From contig DAOWCY010000033.1 in assembly GCA_030639305.1 (NCBI GenBank), forward strand, positions 1 to 45,205: a stretch of DNA of 45,205 nt, in the 5' to 3' direction. The notes beneath the pieces are model-generated. The model had not been told where the DNA came from. It ran no database searches and worked only from the letters and a program-made list of their open reading frames with translations. The translations under genes were made by a program, and so were the position numbers. Position 1 is the stretch's first letter. Every line of letters starts with the position of its first letter. Of the stretch, positions 15,257 through 23,146 are shown piece after piece. This DNA comes from JAGLQA01 sp023135565. Lineage in GTDB: Bacteria; Acidobacteriota; Aminicenantia; UBA2199.

Positions 15257-17395
15257 ATGAAGAAAACAGTGGCTGTCCTCCTGGCTCTTTTTATCGGCCT
15301 GGGCTGTTCAGGCAATAAGAAGAAGGAAAAAGGCGAAGAAATGAAACAAGAAGCATTAAAACCCCCAACCGCAAAGAAAATAAAAAAAGAATTAACCCTT
15401 CACGGGCATACGCGAGTGGACAACTATTTTTGGTTAAAAGAACGGGAAGACCCTGAAGTTATCGACTACCTGAAAGCTGAGAACGAGTATTTGAAAAAAA
15501 TGATGAAACCCACAGAGCCTCTTCAAGAGAAACTTTTTAATGAAATCGTAAACCGGATAAAAAAGACCGACGAGTCGGTTCCTTACAAAAAAAACGGTTA
15601 TTACTACTATACCCGTCACGAAGGTAAAAAAGAATACCCGATTCACTGCCGCAAAAAAGATAGTATGGCAGGCAAAGAAGAGATTCTTGTAGATGTGAAT
15701 GAAATGGCTGCCGGGCATGATTATTATCATGTATCCGGACTGTCGGTGAGCCCGGACAACAAGCTGCTGGCTTATGGCGTAGATACGGTGAGCCGGCGAA
15801 AATACACCATCCATTTTAAGAACCTGATCAGCGGCGAAATTTACAAAGACCGGATTCCCAACACGTCGCCTAAGGCCGCCTGGGCAGACGATAACAAAAC
15901 CGTTTTTTACGCATTAAAAGATGAAACGCTGCGCACCTATAAGATATTTAAACACCGTCTCGGCGAAGACGCAGCCCTCGATAAAGAAATTTATTTTGAA
16001 AAAGATAATACATTTAGCGTAAACGTTTCCAGGACCCGGTCGGATAAGTATATCATGATCGGTGCGGGCAGTACGTTGTCAACCGAATACCGTTTTCTAA
16101 GCGCCGACGACCCGGACGGCGCCTTTAAAATAATCCAACCCCGGGCGAAAGACCTGGAATATTCGGTTGATCATCTCGATGACAAGTTCTACATCAGGAC
16201 AAACCTGGAAGCTAAAAACTTCCGCTTAATGGAGACCCCGGTAGAAAAAACAACCAAAGAAAACTGGAAAGAGTTTATCCCCCACCGCAGCGATGTGCTG
16301 TTAGAAAACTTTGAGATTTTCACAGATTTCTTAGTGGTAAGCGAGCGGAAATTAGGATTAACTCAAATCAGGATAATTAAATGGCAGGACCGCGGCGAAC
16401 ATTACCTGGATTTCGGTGAAGAAACCTATACCGCCTATATTTCAAATAACCCGGAAATGGACACCCGTGTGCTCCGTTATGGTTACTCTTCGCTGACTAC
16501 TCCCAGGTCCACCTACGATTATGATATGGTCGGCAAAGAGAAGAAACTTTTGAAACAGCAGGAAGTGATCGGCGATTTTAAACCTGGAAATTATAAAACC
16601 GAAAGAATCCAGGCCACCGCGAAAGACGGCGTAAAAGTGCCTATCTCCTTAGTTTACAAGAAGGGACTAAAAAAGGACGGCGCCAACCCGCTTTTGCTGA
16701 CAGGCTACGGCGCTTATGGATACAGCATGAATCCTTTTTTCAGATCCTACCGGTTGAGTCTTTTGGACAGGGGATTCGTTTTTGCCCTGGCGCATATCCG
16801 CGGCGGCCAGGAAATGGGCCGTTACTGGTACGAAGACGGCAAATTGCTGAAAAAGAAAAACACCTTTACCGATTTTATTGCCTGTGCAGAGCAGTTGGTC
16901 GCGGAGAAATTTACTACTCCCGGTAAACTTTTTGCCTCCGGCGGCAGTGCCGGCGGTCTTTTGATGGGAGTGGTTTTTAACATGAGGCCCGATCTTTTTA
17001 AGGGCCTGGTTGCCGGCGTACCCTGGGTGGACGTAGTTACCACCATGTTGGATGACAGTATCCCGTTGACCACGTCGGAATACGACGAATGGGGCAATCC
17101 CAACAATAAAGAGTACTATGATTATATGCTCTCTTATTCTCCCTATGACAACGTGGAAGCCAAAGATTACCCCGCCATGCTGGTCACCACCGGGCTGCAT
17201 GATTCCCAGGTGCAGTATTGGGAACCGGCCAAATGGGTCGCCAAACTGCGGGAGATGAAAACCGATAATAATTTACTGCTGCTGCTCACCAACATGGAAG
17301 CCGGGCACGGCGGTGTTTCCGGCCGTTTCAAGCGTTATAAAGAGACCGCCTTAGAGTATACCTTCATGCTGCACCTGCTGGGCATCGAAGAGTAA
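15257..17395 (+). CDS. ptrB: Oligopeptidase B-like S9A serine peptidase, lipoprotein
   Basis: A 712-aa prolyl-oligopeptidase-family enzyme. After a lipoprotein signal (VAVLLALFIGLGC, Cys17 or so) comes the S9A N-terminal beta-propeller (about 40-450), then the alpha/beta-hydrolase domain. The nucleophile is in ASGGSAGG, the acid in TTGLHDSQVQYWEP and the catalytic histidine in MEAGHGGVSGRF. RGGQEMGRYWYEDGKLL matches the oligopeptidase B subfamily, which cuts after Arg/Lys in short peptides. The ATG at 15257 is chosen over a frame-open start 33 nt upstream because aaaggag lies 6 nt before it and the signal peptide begins there. Being membrane-anchored is unusual for this mostly cytosolic subfamily. 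First gene of the AOR operon. Confidence 0.92.
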   Translation: MKKTVAVLLALFIGLGCSGNKKKEKGEEMKQEALKPPTAKKIKKELTLHGHTRVDNYFWLKEREDPEVIDYLKAENEYLKKMMKPTEPLQEKLFNEIVNRIKKTDESVPYKKNGYYYYTRHEGKKEYPIHCRKKDSMAGKEEILVDVNEMAAGHDYYHVSGLSVSPDNKLLAYGVDTVSRRKYTIHFKNLISGEIYKDRIPNTSPKAAWADDNKTVFYALKDETLRTYKIFKHRLGEDAALDKEIYFEKDNTFSVNVSRTRSDKYIMIGAGSTLSTEYRFLSADDPDGAFKIIQPRAKDLEYSVDHLDDKFYIRTNLEAKNFRLMETPVEKTTKENWKEFIPHRSDVLLENFEIFTDFLVVSERKLGLTQIRIIKWQDRGEHYLDFGEETYTAYISNNPEMDTRVLRYGYSSLTTPRSTYDYDMVGKEKKLLKQQEVIGDFKPGNYKTERIQATAKDGVKVPISLVYKKGLKKDGANPLLLTGYGAYGYSMNPFFRSYRLSLLDRGFVFALAHIRGGQEMGRYWYEDGKLLKKKNTFTDFIACAEQLVAEKFTTPGKLFASGGSAGGLLMGVVFNMRPDLFKGLVAGVPWVDVVTTMLDDSIPLTTSEYDEWGNPNNKEYYDYMLSYSPYDNVEAKDYPAMLVTTGLHDSQVQYWEPAKWVAKLREMKTDNNLLLLLTNMEAGHGGVSGRFKRYKETALEYTFMLHLLGIEE

Positions 17396-17418
17396 ACCGG
17401 GATGCAATCAAGGAGAAC

Positions 17419-17709
17419 ATGATGTCAGAAAATGAAAAAAAACTATCAGGAGCGGAAAGCCTGCGTAAAACGCGAACTTACGGGAAATTTCGCTGTCACA
17501 ATCCCAGTTGTATGGGGCGGATGCAGCCTGCTGCCGGGCAAAAAACGATCAAATGCCCGGCATGTAATATGGAGTTCCGGATGGCCTGGGTAAAGCCCGA
17601 TTTCCCCCGCATCAGGGGCCCCGTGTGGAACGTCAACCGGGAAATAGCTGAAAAAGTCCGGGCAGACAAAGGAGCAGTGCCCCCAACCAGTAAAAAGGAG
17701 AAAAAATAA
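17419..17709 (+). CDS. Zinc-ribbon protein of the AOR operon
   Basis: A 96-aa protein with one zinc ribbon: FRCHNPSCMG near residues 26-35 and IKCPACNMEF near 48-57. Its tail is basic and lysine-rich. It begins 24 nt after the peptidase gene with aaggag before tandem ATGs (17419, 17422), and its stop lies 1 nt before the AOR start, so it should be translated together with AOR. It may be a chaperone or accessory for the oxidoreductase. No named family is recognised. Confidence 0.75.
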   Translation: MMSENEKKLSGAESLRKTRTYGKFRCHNPSCMGRMQPAAGQKTIKCPACNMEFRMAWVKPDFPRIRGPVWNVNREIAEKVRADKGAVPPTSKKEKK

Positions 17710-17710
17710 T

Positions 17711-19651
17711 ATGGCATTAGATCGAAAAATAGCATATATAGACCTCACGACAGGTGAGATAGAGATAAAGCCCATCCCCTTGCAACTGCGCAAGAAATAT
17801 TTAGGCGGCAGGGGGCTGGATGCCTACCTGCTTTACAATCATACAAAGAAAGGATGCGACCCCTTAGGCCCGGGAAACGCCCTGCTGGTCAGCGGCGGCA
17901 TCCTCTGCGCCACCCTGGCTTCGGCCACCGCCCGCACCCATTTCATGGCCAAATCGCCTCTTACCGGCTTGTTGGGCAGCACCAACATGGGTGGATTTTT
18001 TGCCCCGGAGCTGGCCTGGGCCGGTTTTCACCATTTAGTGATAAAGGGGAAAGCGGAAAAACCCGTTTATCTCTGGATTAACAACGGTAAAATCGAAGTC
18101 CGCGATGCCGCCGCATTGTGGGGTAAAACCACTACCGACACCCAGTGGGCCATTCGCAAGGAATTGAATGACGAAGAGATCAAGAGTGCGGTGATCGGCC
18201 CTGCCGGAGAGAATTTAGTGCGCTTTGCCAACGTCATGACCGGCATCAAGAATGCCGGCGGCAGGAGCGGTATAGGCGCGGTGATGGGATCCAAGAACCT
18301 CAAAGCAATCGCGGTGCGGGGCACCATGGATGTAAAAATAGCGCATCCTATAGAAGCCTTAGAATACAATAAAAAGTTTATCGACCAGATTGTCAGTTCC
18401 AAAGTGAACCAGACCCAGGGCATATTGGGCACACCTTTTATCTGGGGCGCCACTAATTCCTGGGGCGGCATCCGCACCCGCAATTTCCAGTATAACCAAT
18501 GCGAATATGCGGACGACATCGAACCTGAAAGGATCGATGAAATCGCCGAAGAAACAATGGGGCCATATCATATGGTCAGTTGTTTTGCCTGCCAGGTGCA
18601 CTGCCGCGCCCAGTATAAAATTCCCAGCGGCCCTTATGCAGGCAAATACGACGAAGGCCCGGAATACACTTCCCAGGGCGCTTTCGGCGCCGAACCCGAC
18701 TGCAAGAATGCCGAAACCGTATTGGTAGGCAATCATTTAGTAGACCAGTACGGCATGGACAACTTAGAAACCGGCAGTTTGATTTCCTGGGCCATGGAAC
18801 TTTACGAATTGGGCATTATCGGCAGCAAAGAGACGGACGGTTTAGATTTGCGTTTCGGTAATGATGAAGCCTTGATCGAGATGATCCACCGCATCTGTTT
18901 CCGCAAAAGTTTTATAGGCGACGCCCTGGCTGACGGCGGCATCCCCGCCTCCAAGAAGATCGGCAAAAAGTCTTTCGATTACCTGATCCAGGTCAAAGGC
19001 ATGAGCAACCTGCATTCCGATGAGCGGGCTACTCCCTCCTTAGCGCTCGGCATTGCCACCGGGTCCCGGGGTTCCGATCATCTGCGCAGTCGTCCCGCCA
19101 TCGACCTTTATCATTTACCTGAGGATGTGCTGCGTAAGATTTACGGCAGCCCCGTACCTTATGACGGGCCCTTGAGTCCCGATCACACCTCTTATGAAGG
19201 CAAAGCCTGGATGGTGTTCTGGCAGGAGAACTGTTACATGGGTGTCGACTGTTTAGGAATATGCAAGTATCACACGTTGTTTCTCGGCGCCACGCACCCG
19301 AATTTCGAAGACTGGCCCAAGGTTCTCTATTTAAATACCGGTTTAGAGATGACCCCCAAAGAAATCTGGGAAATAGCCGAAAGGAGTTACAATATCGAGC
19401 GATTATTTAATCTCCGGGAAGGTTTAAAAAGGGACGACCTGGAAAAGGGCGATACGTTAAATCACCGGTATTTCGATGAGCCTTGTTTGCGCGGCGCGCC
19501 TGACGTGATTGGAGCCAAAATAGACAGGGAAAAATTCGAGAAGATGATCGACGAGTATTACGTGCATCACGGCTGGGATGAGAACGGCGTGCCCACGGCT
19601 GAAACTTTGAAGCGGCTCGGTATAGATGAAGAGCCGTCTCACCTGTTGTAG
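17711..19651 (+). CDS. aor: Aldehyde:ferredoxin oxidoreductase (tungsten family)
   Basis: A 646-aa AOR-family oxidoreductase holding a bis-pyranopterin metal (usually tungsten) and one [4Fe-4S] cluster. It oxidises aldehydes to acids with ferredoxin as acceptor, in the cytoplasm. The N-terminal domain begins DRKIAYIDLTTGEIEI and contains LGGRGLDAYLLY and GGRSGIGAVMGSKNLKA, the pterin-binding signatures. Cluster cysteines are in VSCFACQVHC, and the late cysteine in CYMGVDCLGICKY. Its length is normal. The gene sits between a zinc-ribbon gene and a polyferredoxin that is its likely electron partner. The exact substrate class (aldehyde, benzoyl-type or other) cannot be fixed from sequence alone. 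Confidence 0.95.
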   Translation: MALDRKIAYIDLTTGEIEIKPIPLQLRKKYLGGRGLDAYLLYNHTKKGCDPLGPGNALLVSGGILCATLASATARTHFMAKSPLTGLLGSTNMGGFFAPELAWAGFHHLVIKGKAEKPVYLWINNGKIEVRDAAALWGKTTTDTQWAIRKELNDEEIKSAVIGPAGENLVRFANVMTGIKNAGGRSGIGAVMGSKNLKAIAVRGTMDVKIAHPIEALEYNKKFIDQIVSSKVNQTQGILGTPFIWGATNSWGGIRTRNFQYNQCEYADDIEPERIDEIAEETMGPYHMVSCFACQVHCRAQYKIPSGPYAGKYDEGPEYTSQGAFGAEPDCKNAETVLVGNHLVDQYGMDNLETGSLISWAMELYELGIIGSKETDGLDLRFGNDEALIEMIHRICFRKSFIGDALADGGIPASKKIGKKSFDYLIQVKGMSNLHSDERATPSLALGIATGSRGSDHLRSRPAIDLYHLPEDVLRKIYGSPVPYDGPLSPDHTSYEGKAWMVFWQENCYMGVDCLGICKYHTLFLGATHPNFEDWPKVLYLNTGLEMTPKEIWEIAERSYNIERLFNLREGLKRDDLEKGDTLNHRYFDEPCLRGAPDVIGAKIDREKFEKMIDEYYVHHGWDENGVPTAETLKRLGIDEEPSHLL

Positions 19652-19666
19652 AGAGGAGAACGAATC

Positions 19667-20152
19667 ATGTCGAAAGTATTAAAAATAGATTATGAAAAAT
19701 GCACCGGTTGTCGTCAATGTGAGTTGGTATGTTCCGTATTTCATGAAGGCGTATCTAATCCTTCGCGGGCCAGGATCAACGTTGTGAAATGGGAATCTGA
19801 AGGGCTTTACATACCTATGTCTTGCCAGCAGTGTGAGGATGCGCCGTGTATGAGTATCTGTCCCATGAAAGCCATATCCCGTGACAAGGAACTGGATTAT
19901 GTAAAGATCGATTATGACATATGTATCGGCTGCCGTACTTGTGTGGCTGTATGTCCATTTGGAGGCATGGGATTCGATGTCATCGGTAAGAAGGTGATCA
20001 AGTGTGATCTTTGTGATGGAGACCCGCAGTGTGTGCGTTTTTGTGAAGTCAAAGCTGTCGAGTATGTAGAAGCGGACCGGCAGGGAATGGACAAGAAGCG
20101 TGAAGCTGCGTTGAAGCAGTCGCAGGCCGAGAAGAAAGCAGCGGAAATTTAG
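19667..20152 (+). CDS. Four-cluster ferredoxin partner of AOR
   Basis: A 161-aa electron-transfer protein of the DmsB/HycB/AorB type. Sixteen-cysteine patterning gives about four [4Fe-4S] clusters: CTGCRQCELVC, CQQCEDAPCMSIC, CIGCRTCVAVC and CDLCDGDPQCVRFC. There is no signal peptide, so it works in the cytoplasm. It starts 15 nt after AOR with agaggag before ATG. A separate polyferredoxin next to AOR suggests electrons are passed to ferredoxin, NAD(P) or a membrane acceptor. The last 20 residues are a charged helix. Confidence 0.93.
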   Translation: MSKVLKIDYEKCTGCRQCELVCSVFHEGVSNPSRARINVVKWESEGLYIPMSCQQCEDAPCMSICPMKAISRDKELDYVKIDYDICIGCRTCVAVCPFGGMGFDVIGKKVIKCDLCDGDPQCVRFCEVKAVEYVEADRQGMDKKREAALKQSQAEKKAAEI

Positions 20153-20177
20153 AACTTTTTTAAAAAGTACATTAAAC

Positions 20178-20292
20178 TGCCGCAAAGGGGCTAAACAAAA
20201 GTTTTGATCAAACTTTTACAAAAGTTTGGCCCCCGGCAGGGCCGCCGGAGGCAAATAAGTGCGGTGTCCCGCGGCCCCCCGTGCGCACGGGG
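20178..20292. repeat. A-type repeat plus GC hairpin
   Basis: A-type copy at about 20190-20254 (aagttttgatcaaac...gggccgccggaggc), then a hairpin ccccgt-gcgc-acgggg at 20277-20292 followed by gtggcctat. It separates the AOR operon from the TolC-like gene. Confidence 0.72.
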
Positions 20293-20386
20293 AAAAAGTG
20301 GCCTATCTCCTTTTTTCCCGCGCAGATTTTGAACCTTTTTCGATAAATTTCGTATTTACTCTTTTAGCGATTAGCGGAGGATACAC

Positions 20387-21979
20387 ATGAAAAAAATTAT
20401 CAGCTTGTTGATTTTATTTGCACTCTTAAGCGGCTCGATAGCGCTGGCCCAGGCAAAGCCCAAACCCCAGCCGGAAGCGCGGCAGCAGGAAGAGGCGAAA
20501 ATAAAAAAAATGGCCCTGAAAGAGGCCATTTTTTATGCGTTAAAGAACAACTTAGACCTGCAAATCCAGGTTATCGATACGGAGAACGCCTGGAATTCGC
20601 TGCGCATCTCCGATTCGATTTTTGTGCCGAATTTGAATATCAACTTCAACAACCGGGAGACCAACACCCCTGCTTCCGGTTTTCTCGATGGCGCGGAAAT
20701 CAATAAAAGTGAGAATTTATCTTTAGATTTAACCTTAACTCAAAAACTGGCGTTAGGCGGTGACTTGAACATAACGCTCAGTAACAACCGGTATGAATCG
20801 AATAGTGCCTGGAGCAATGTGAACCCGGCCATTAATTCATCGTTAACCTTTTCGTTGAATCAGCCTCTATTGAAGGGATTCGGCACTTTGGCCACCAAGA
20901 GGGACATCTATATAAGCGCCAATAACCTGAAAATATCGAAATACCGGTTGAAGCAGCAGGTAATGGAATTGGTCTACCAGGTAGAGAATGCTTACTGGAA
21001 CCTGGTTTACGCCTACCAGAGTTTAGATACCTGGAAGATGTCGCTGAAACGGTCCCAGGACCTGTTAAAGCAGAACCGCATCAAAGTAAAAGTAGGCGCC
21101 GCGGCCCGCATAGATATTTTAGACGCCGAAGCGGGTGTGGCTTCCGATGAGAGTTCTTTATTGGTGGCCGATCAAACGATTCAAGACGCCGAAGAAGACC
21201 TGAAAAAAATCTTAAACATGAGCACCTTAGAGCAGACTATTACCCCCACGGACAGGCCGGAAGTGAAAAAAATCGAAGCTGATCTTAACGCCTTTTTATT
21301 AGAGGCCCTGGAGAACAGGCCCGATGTGCACCAGGCCAAACTGGAACTTAAAAATTACAAGATCGACGTTAAATATTACCGGAATCAAATGCTGCCCGAT
21401 TTGCAATTGACCGCCCAGTATTGGACAACCGGCCAGGGCGGTGACAAACTGATTTTTGCACCTACCACTTCGATTTTTGATCCCAGGATAGTTATTGGGG
21501 TTGTAGAGAAAGATGTCTGGGCGTCGATGAAAGATGTTTTTTCAAATCTTTTTAAGAATTATTCTATCGGCCTCAGCCTGAATGTCCCCTTAAGTAATAA
21601 GAGGGAGCGGGCGGAATTAGCGCGGGCAAAACTGAATTTAAAGTCTGCTTTTTTAAAATTGAAAAATACCGAGAACACGGTTTACTCGGAAGTAAAAAAA
21701 GCCATCAAGTCTTTAGAATCCAACCTGAAATTGGTGGAAGCCCGGAAAATCAGCATGAAGTTGGAAGACAGGAAACTCAAGGCCGAGGAGAAAAAATTGT
21801 CGGTAGGTTTGGTTTCCAACTATGATGTAATCCAGAAGCAGCGGGATTTTATTAATGCGCAGACCAACCATCTCGGCGCGCTCAGGGATTACAGTATGAC
21901 CATTGCCGACATCACCAAAAAGTTGGCCCGTACATTTACTATCTACGACATTAAGTTCAGCGACTTCAGCAAGAAGTAA
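20387..21979 (+). CDS. TolC-family outer-membrane channel protein
   Basis: A 530-aa outer-membrane efflux protein that would form a trimeric channel joined to inner-membrane pumps. It has a signal peptide with cleavage after ALAQA (about residue 23). Two outer-membrane-efflux repeats follow (about 45-255 and 300-510), with long alternating alpha-helical stretches such as VYQVENAYWNLVYAYQSL and KKAIKSLESNLKLVEARK. NRPDVHQAKLELKNYKIDVK is the typical mid-protein hinge. The ATG has gcggagg 6 nt upstream. No adaptor or pump gene lies beside it, though the window's ABC-2 exporters might use it. Confidence 0.92.
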   Translation: MKKIISLLILFALLSGSIALAQAKPKPQPEARQQEEAKIKKMALKEAIFYALKNNLDLQIQVIDTENAWNSLRISDSIFVPNLNINFNNRETNTPASGFLDGAEINKSENLSLDLTLTQKLALGGDLNITLSNNRYESNSAWSNVNPAINSSLTFSLNQPLLKGFGTLATKRDIYISANNLKISKYRLKQQVMELVYQVENAYWNLVYAYQSLDTWKMSLKRSQDLLKQNRIKVKVGAAARIDILDAEAGVASDESSLLVADQTIQDAEEDLKKILNMSTLEQTITPTDRPEVKKIEADLNAFLLEALENRPDVHQAKLELKNYKIDVKYYRNQMLPDLQLTAQYWTTGQGGDKLIFAPTTSIFDPRIVIGVVEKDVWASMKDVFSNLFKNYSIGLSLNVPLSNKRERAELARAKLNLKSAFLKLKNTENTVYSEVKKAIKSLESNLKLVEARKISMKLEDRKLKAEEKKLSVGLVSNYDVIQKQRDFINAQTNHLGALRDYSMTIADITKKLARTFTIYDIKFSDFSKK

Positions 21980-22021
21980 AAGCCAACAACTATTTACTAA
22001 TACTTCGTGAAAGTTTGCTGT

Positions 22022-23074
22022 ATGAAAATTATAAAATTAATTTGTGTGATTCTTTTCTTAATTTGTGTTTTCTGCTTCAGTGAAGGTTTCGATCTAAAAA
22101 TCGAAAGAACCATCGGGGATGAAAGGGAAGACTATACCTTCTTCTCGATATCGAGCGCCGCGGTGTCGAAAGAAAAAAATATTTACGCCGCTGATAGAAA
22201 AGGCCATTTTATCGCCCAATATACCTGGGACGGTTTGTTCAAAAAACGGGTAGGTCAAAAAGGACTGGGACCCGGCGACTTTCAGTGGCCGACAGCGTTA
22301 AACATTTCCGGCAGCAAATTATACGTCTTTGACCGGCAAAACAGGCGCATCGTTACCCTGGACAAAGAGTTAAATGTCTTGAAGCACTCTAAAATTAAAA
22401 GGAAAAATCACATGTTTCGATACATTTACCTGACTCACGATAACCGCTTCGTTGGAGATGACTCTTATATAGAAAAGGAAAAAGAGATAAAAAAGATCAA
22501 GGTTATAGATATAGAGGGGAACGTATTGCATTCCTTTTTTGGAAATATAATTCTGAAAGATAAAATCAACGATCTTAATTTCAGGCAATTCTCGATGCTG
22601 ATGGGCTATACTTATCTTAAAATGGGTATCGATGCGGAAAGAAAAAAGATATTGGTGTCGTTTCGTGTACCCAAAAATCCCGCTGAATTCTTTCTCTACA
22701 CCACCGAAGGAAAACTCCTTAAGAGTTTCACCTATAAATTGGATGCGAAATATAAATTCCCGATTAATTACATCCTAAAACCTTCGGAGAAGCCCGTTTA
22801 TAACAGCATACGCGGAATTAGATCGGTCCTTATTTACAAGGAATATTTTTTAGTTTTCTTATATTCTTATGAAAAGGGCAAAGAATCAACCGTCCGTGGG
22901 TTTTACTGCATACTTTTCGATAAGGATGGAAAACCGGTGCAGAAAAAACTTATGTGCAGGGACTGCCGGTACATTTTCTACTGCGTTACCGAAGACGGCT
23001 ATTTAATCGGGAAAAAGTTCGATGAGGATATCGAGAAATTATACATTTTCAAAATCCATTTGCCCGGGTCGTAA
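22022..23074 (+). CDS. Secreted 6-bladed beta-propeller (NHL-like) protein
   Basis: About 350 aa: a signal peptide (MKIIKLICVILFLICVFCF, cut near residue 22), then propeller blades. The motifs NIYAADRKGHFIAQYTWDG, VGQKGLGPGDFQWPTAL and LYVFDRQNRRIVTLD are typical of 6-bladed or NHL-type repeats. Such proteins are often extracytoplasmic binding or sensing modules. I chose ATG at 22022; a GTG at 22007 is also in frame but lies in a fragment of a dispersed repeat (21995-22020). There is no Shine-Dalgarno site. It follows the TolC-like gene by 42 nt and may be cotranscribed. Confidence 0.78.
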   Translation: MKIIKLICVILFLICVFCFSEGFDLKIERTIGDEREDYTFFSISSAAVSKEKNIYAADRKGHFIAQYTWDGLFKKRVGQKGLGPGDFQWPTALNISGSKLYVFDRQNRRIVTLDKELNVLKHSKIKRKNHMFRYIYLTHDNRFVGDDSYIEKEKEIKKIKVIDIEGNVLHSFFGNIILKDKINDLNFRQFSMLMGYTYLKMGIDAERKKILVSFRVPKNPAEFFLYTTEGKLLKSFTYKLDAKYKFPINYILKPSEKPVYNSIRGIRSVLIYKEYFLVFLYSYEKGKESTVRGFYCILFDKDGKPVQKKLMCRDCRYIFYCVTEDGYLIGKKFDEDIEKLYIFKIHLPGS

Positions 23075-23111
23075 TTAAATCGGGGTAAGGTTTTTAGATT
23101 TTGGCGGTCAG

Positions 23112-23140
23112 TTGCAAACTAAAACAAAATGGGGTAATAT
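23112..23140 (+). promoter_or_regulatory. Leaderless promoter of the pseudokinase-AAA gene
   Basis: TTGCAA (23112-23117), 17-nt spacer, TAATAT (23135-23140). Only 6 nt lie between the -10 and the ATG at 23147, so transcription should start at the start codon itself. Confidence 0.7.
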
Positions 23141-23146
23141 TAGGGA

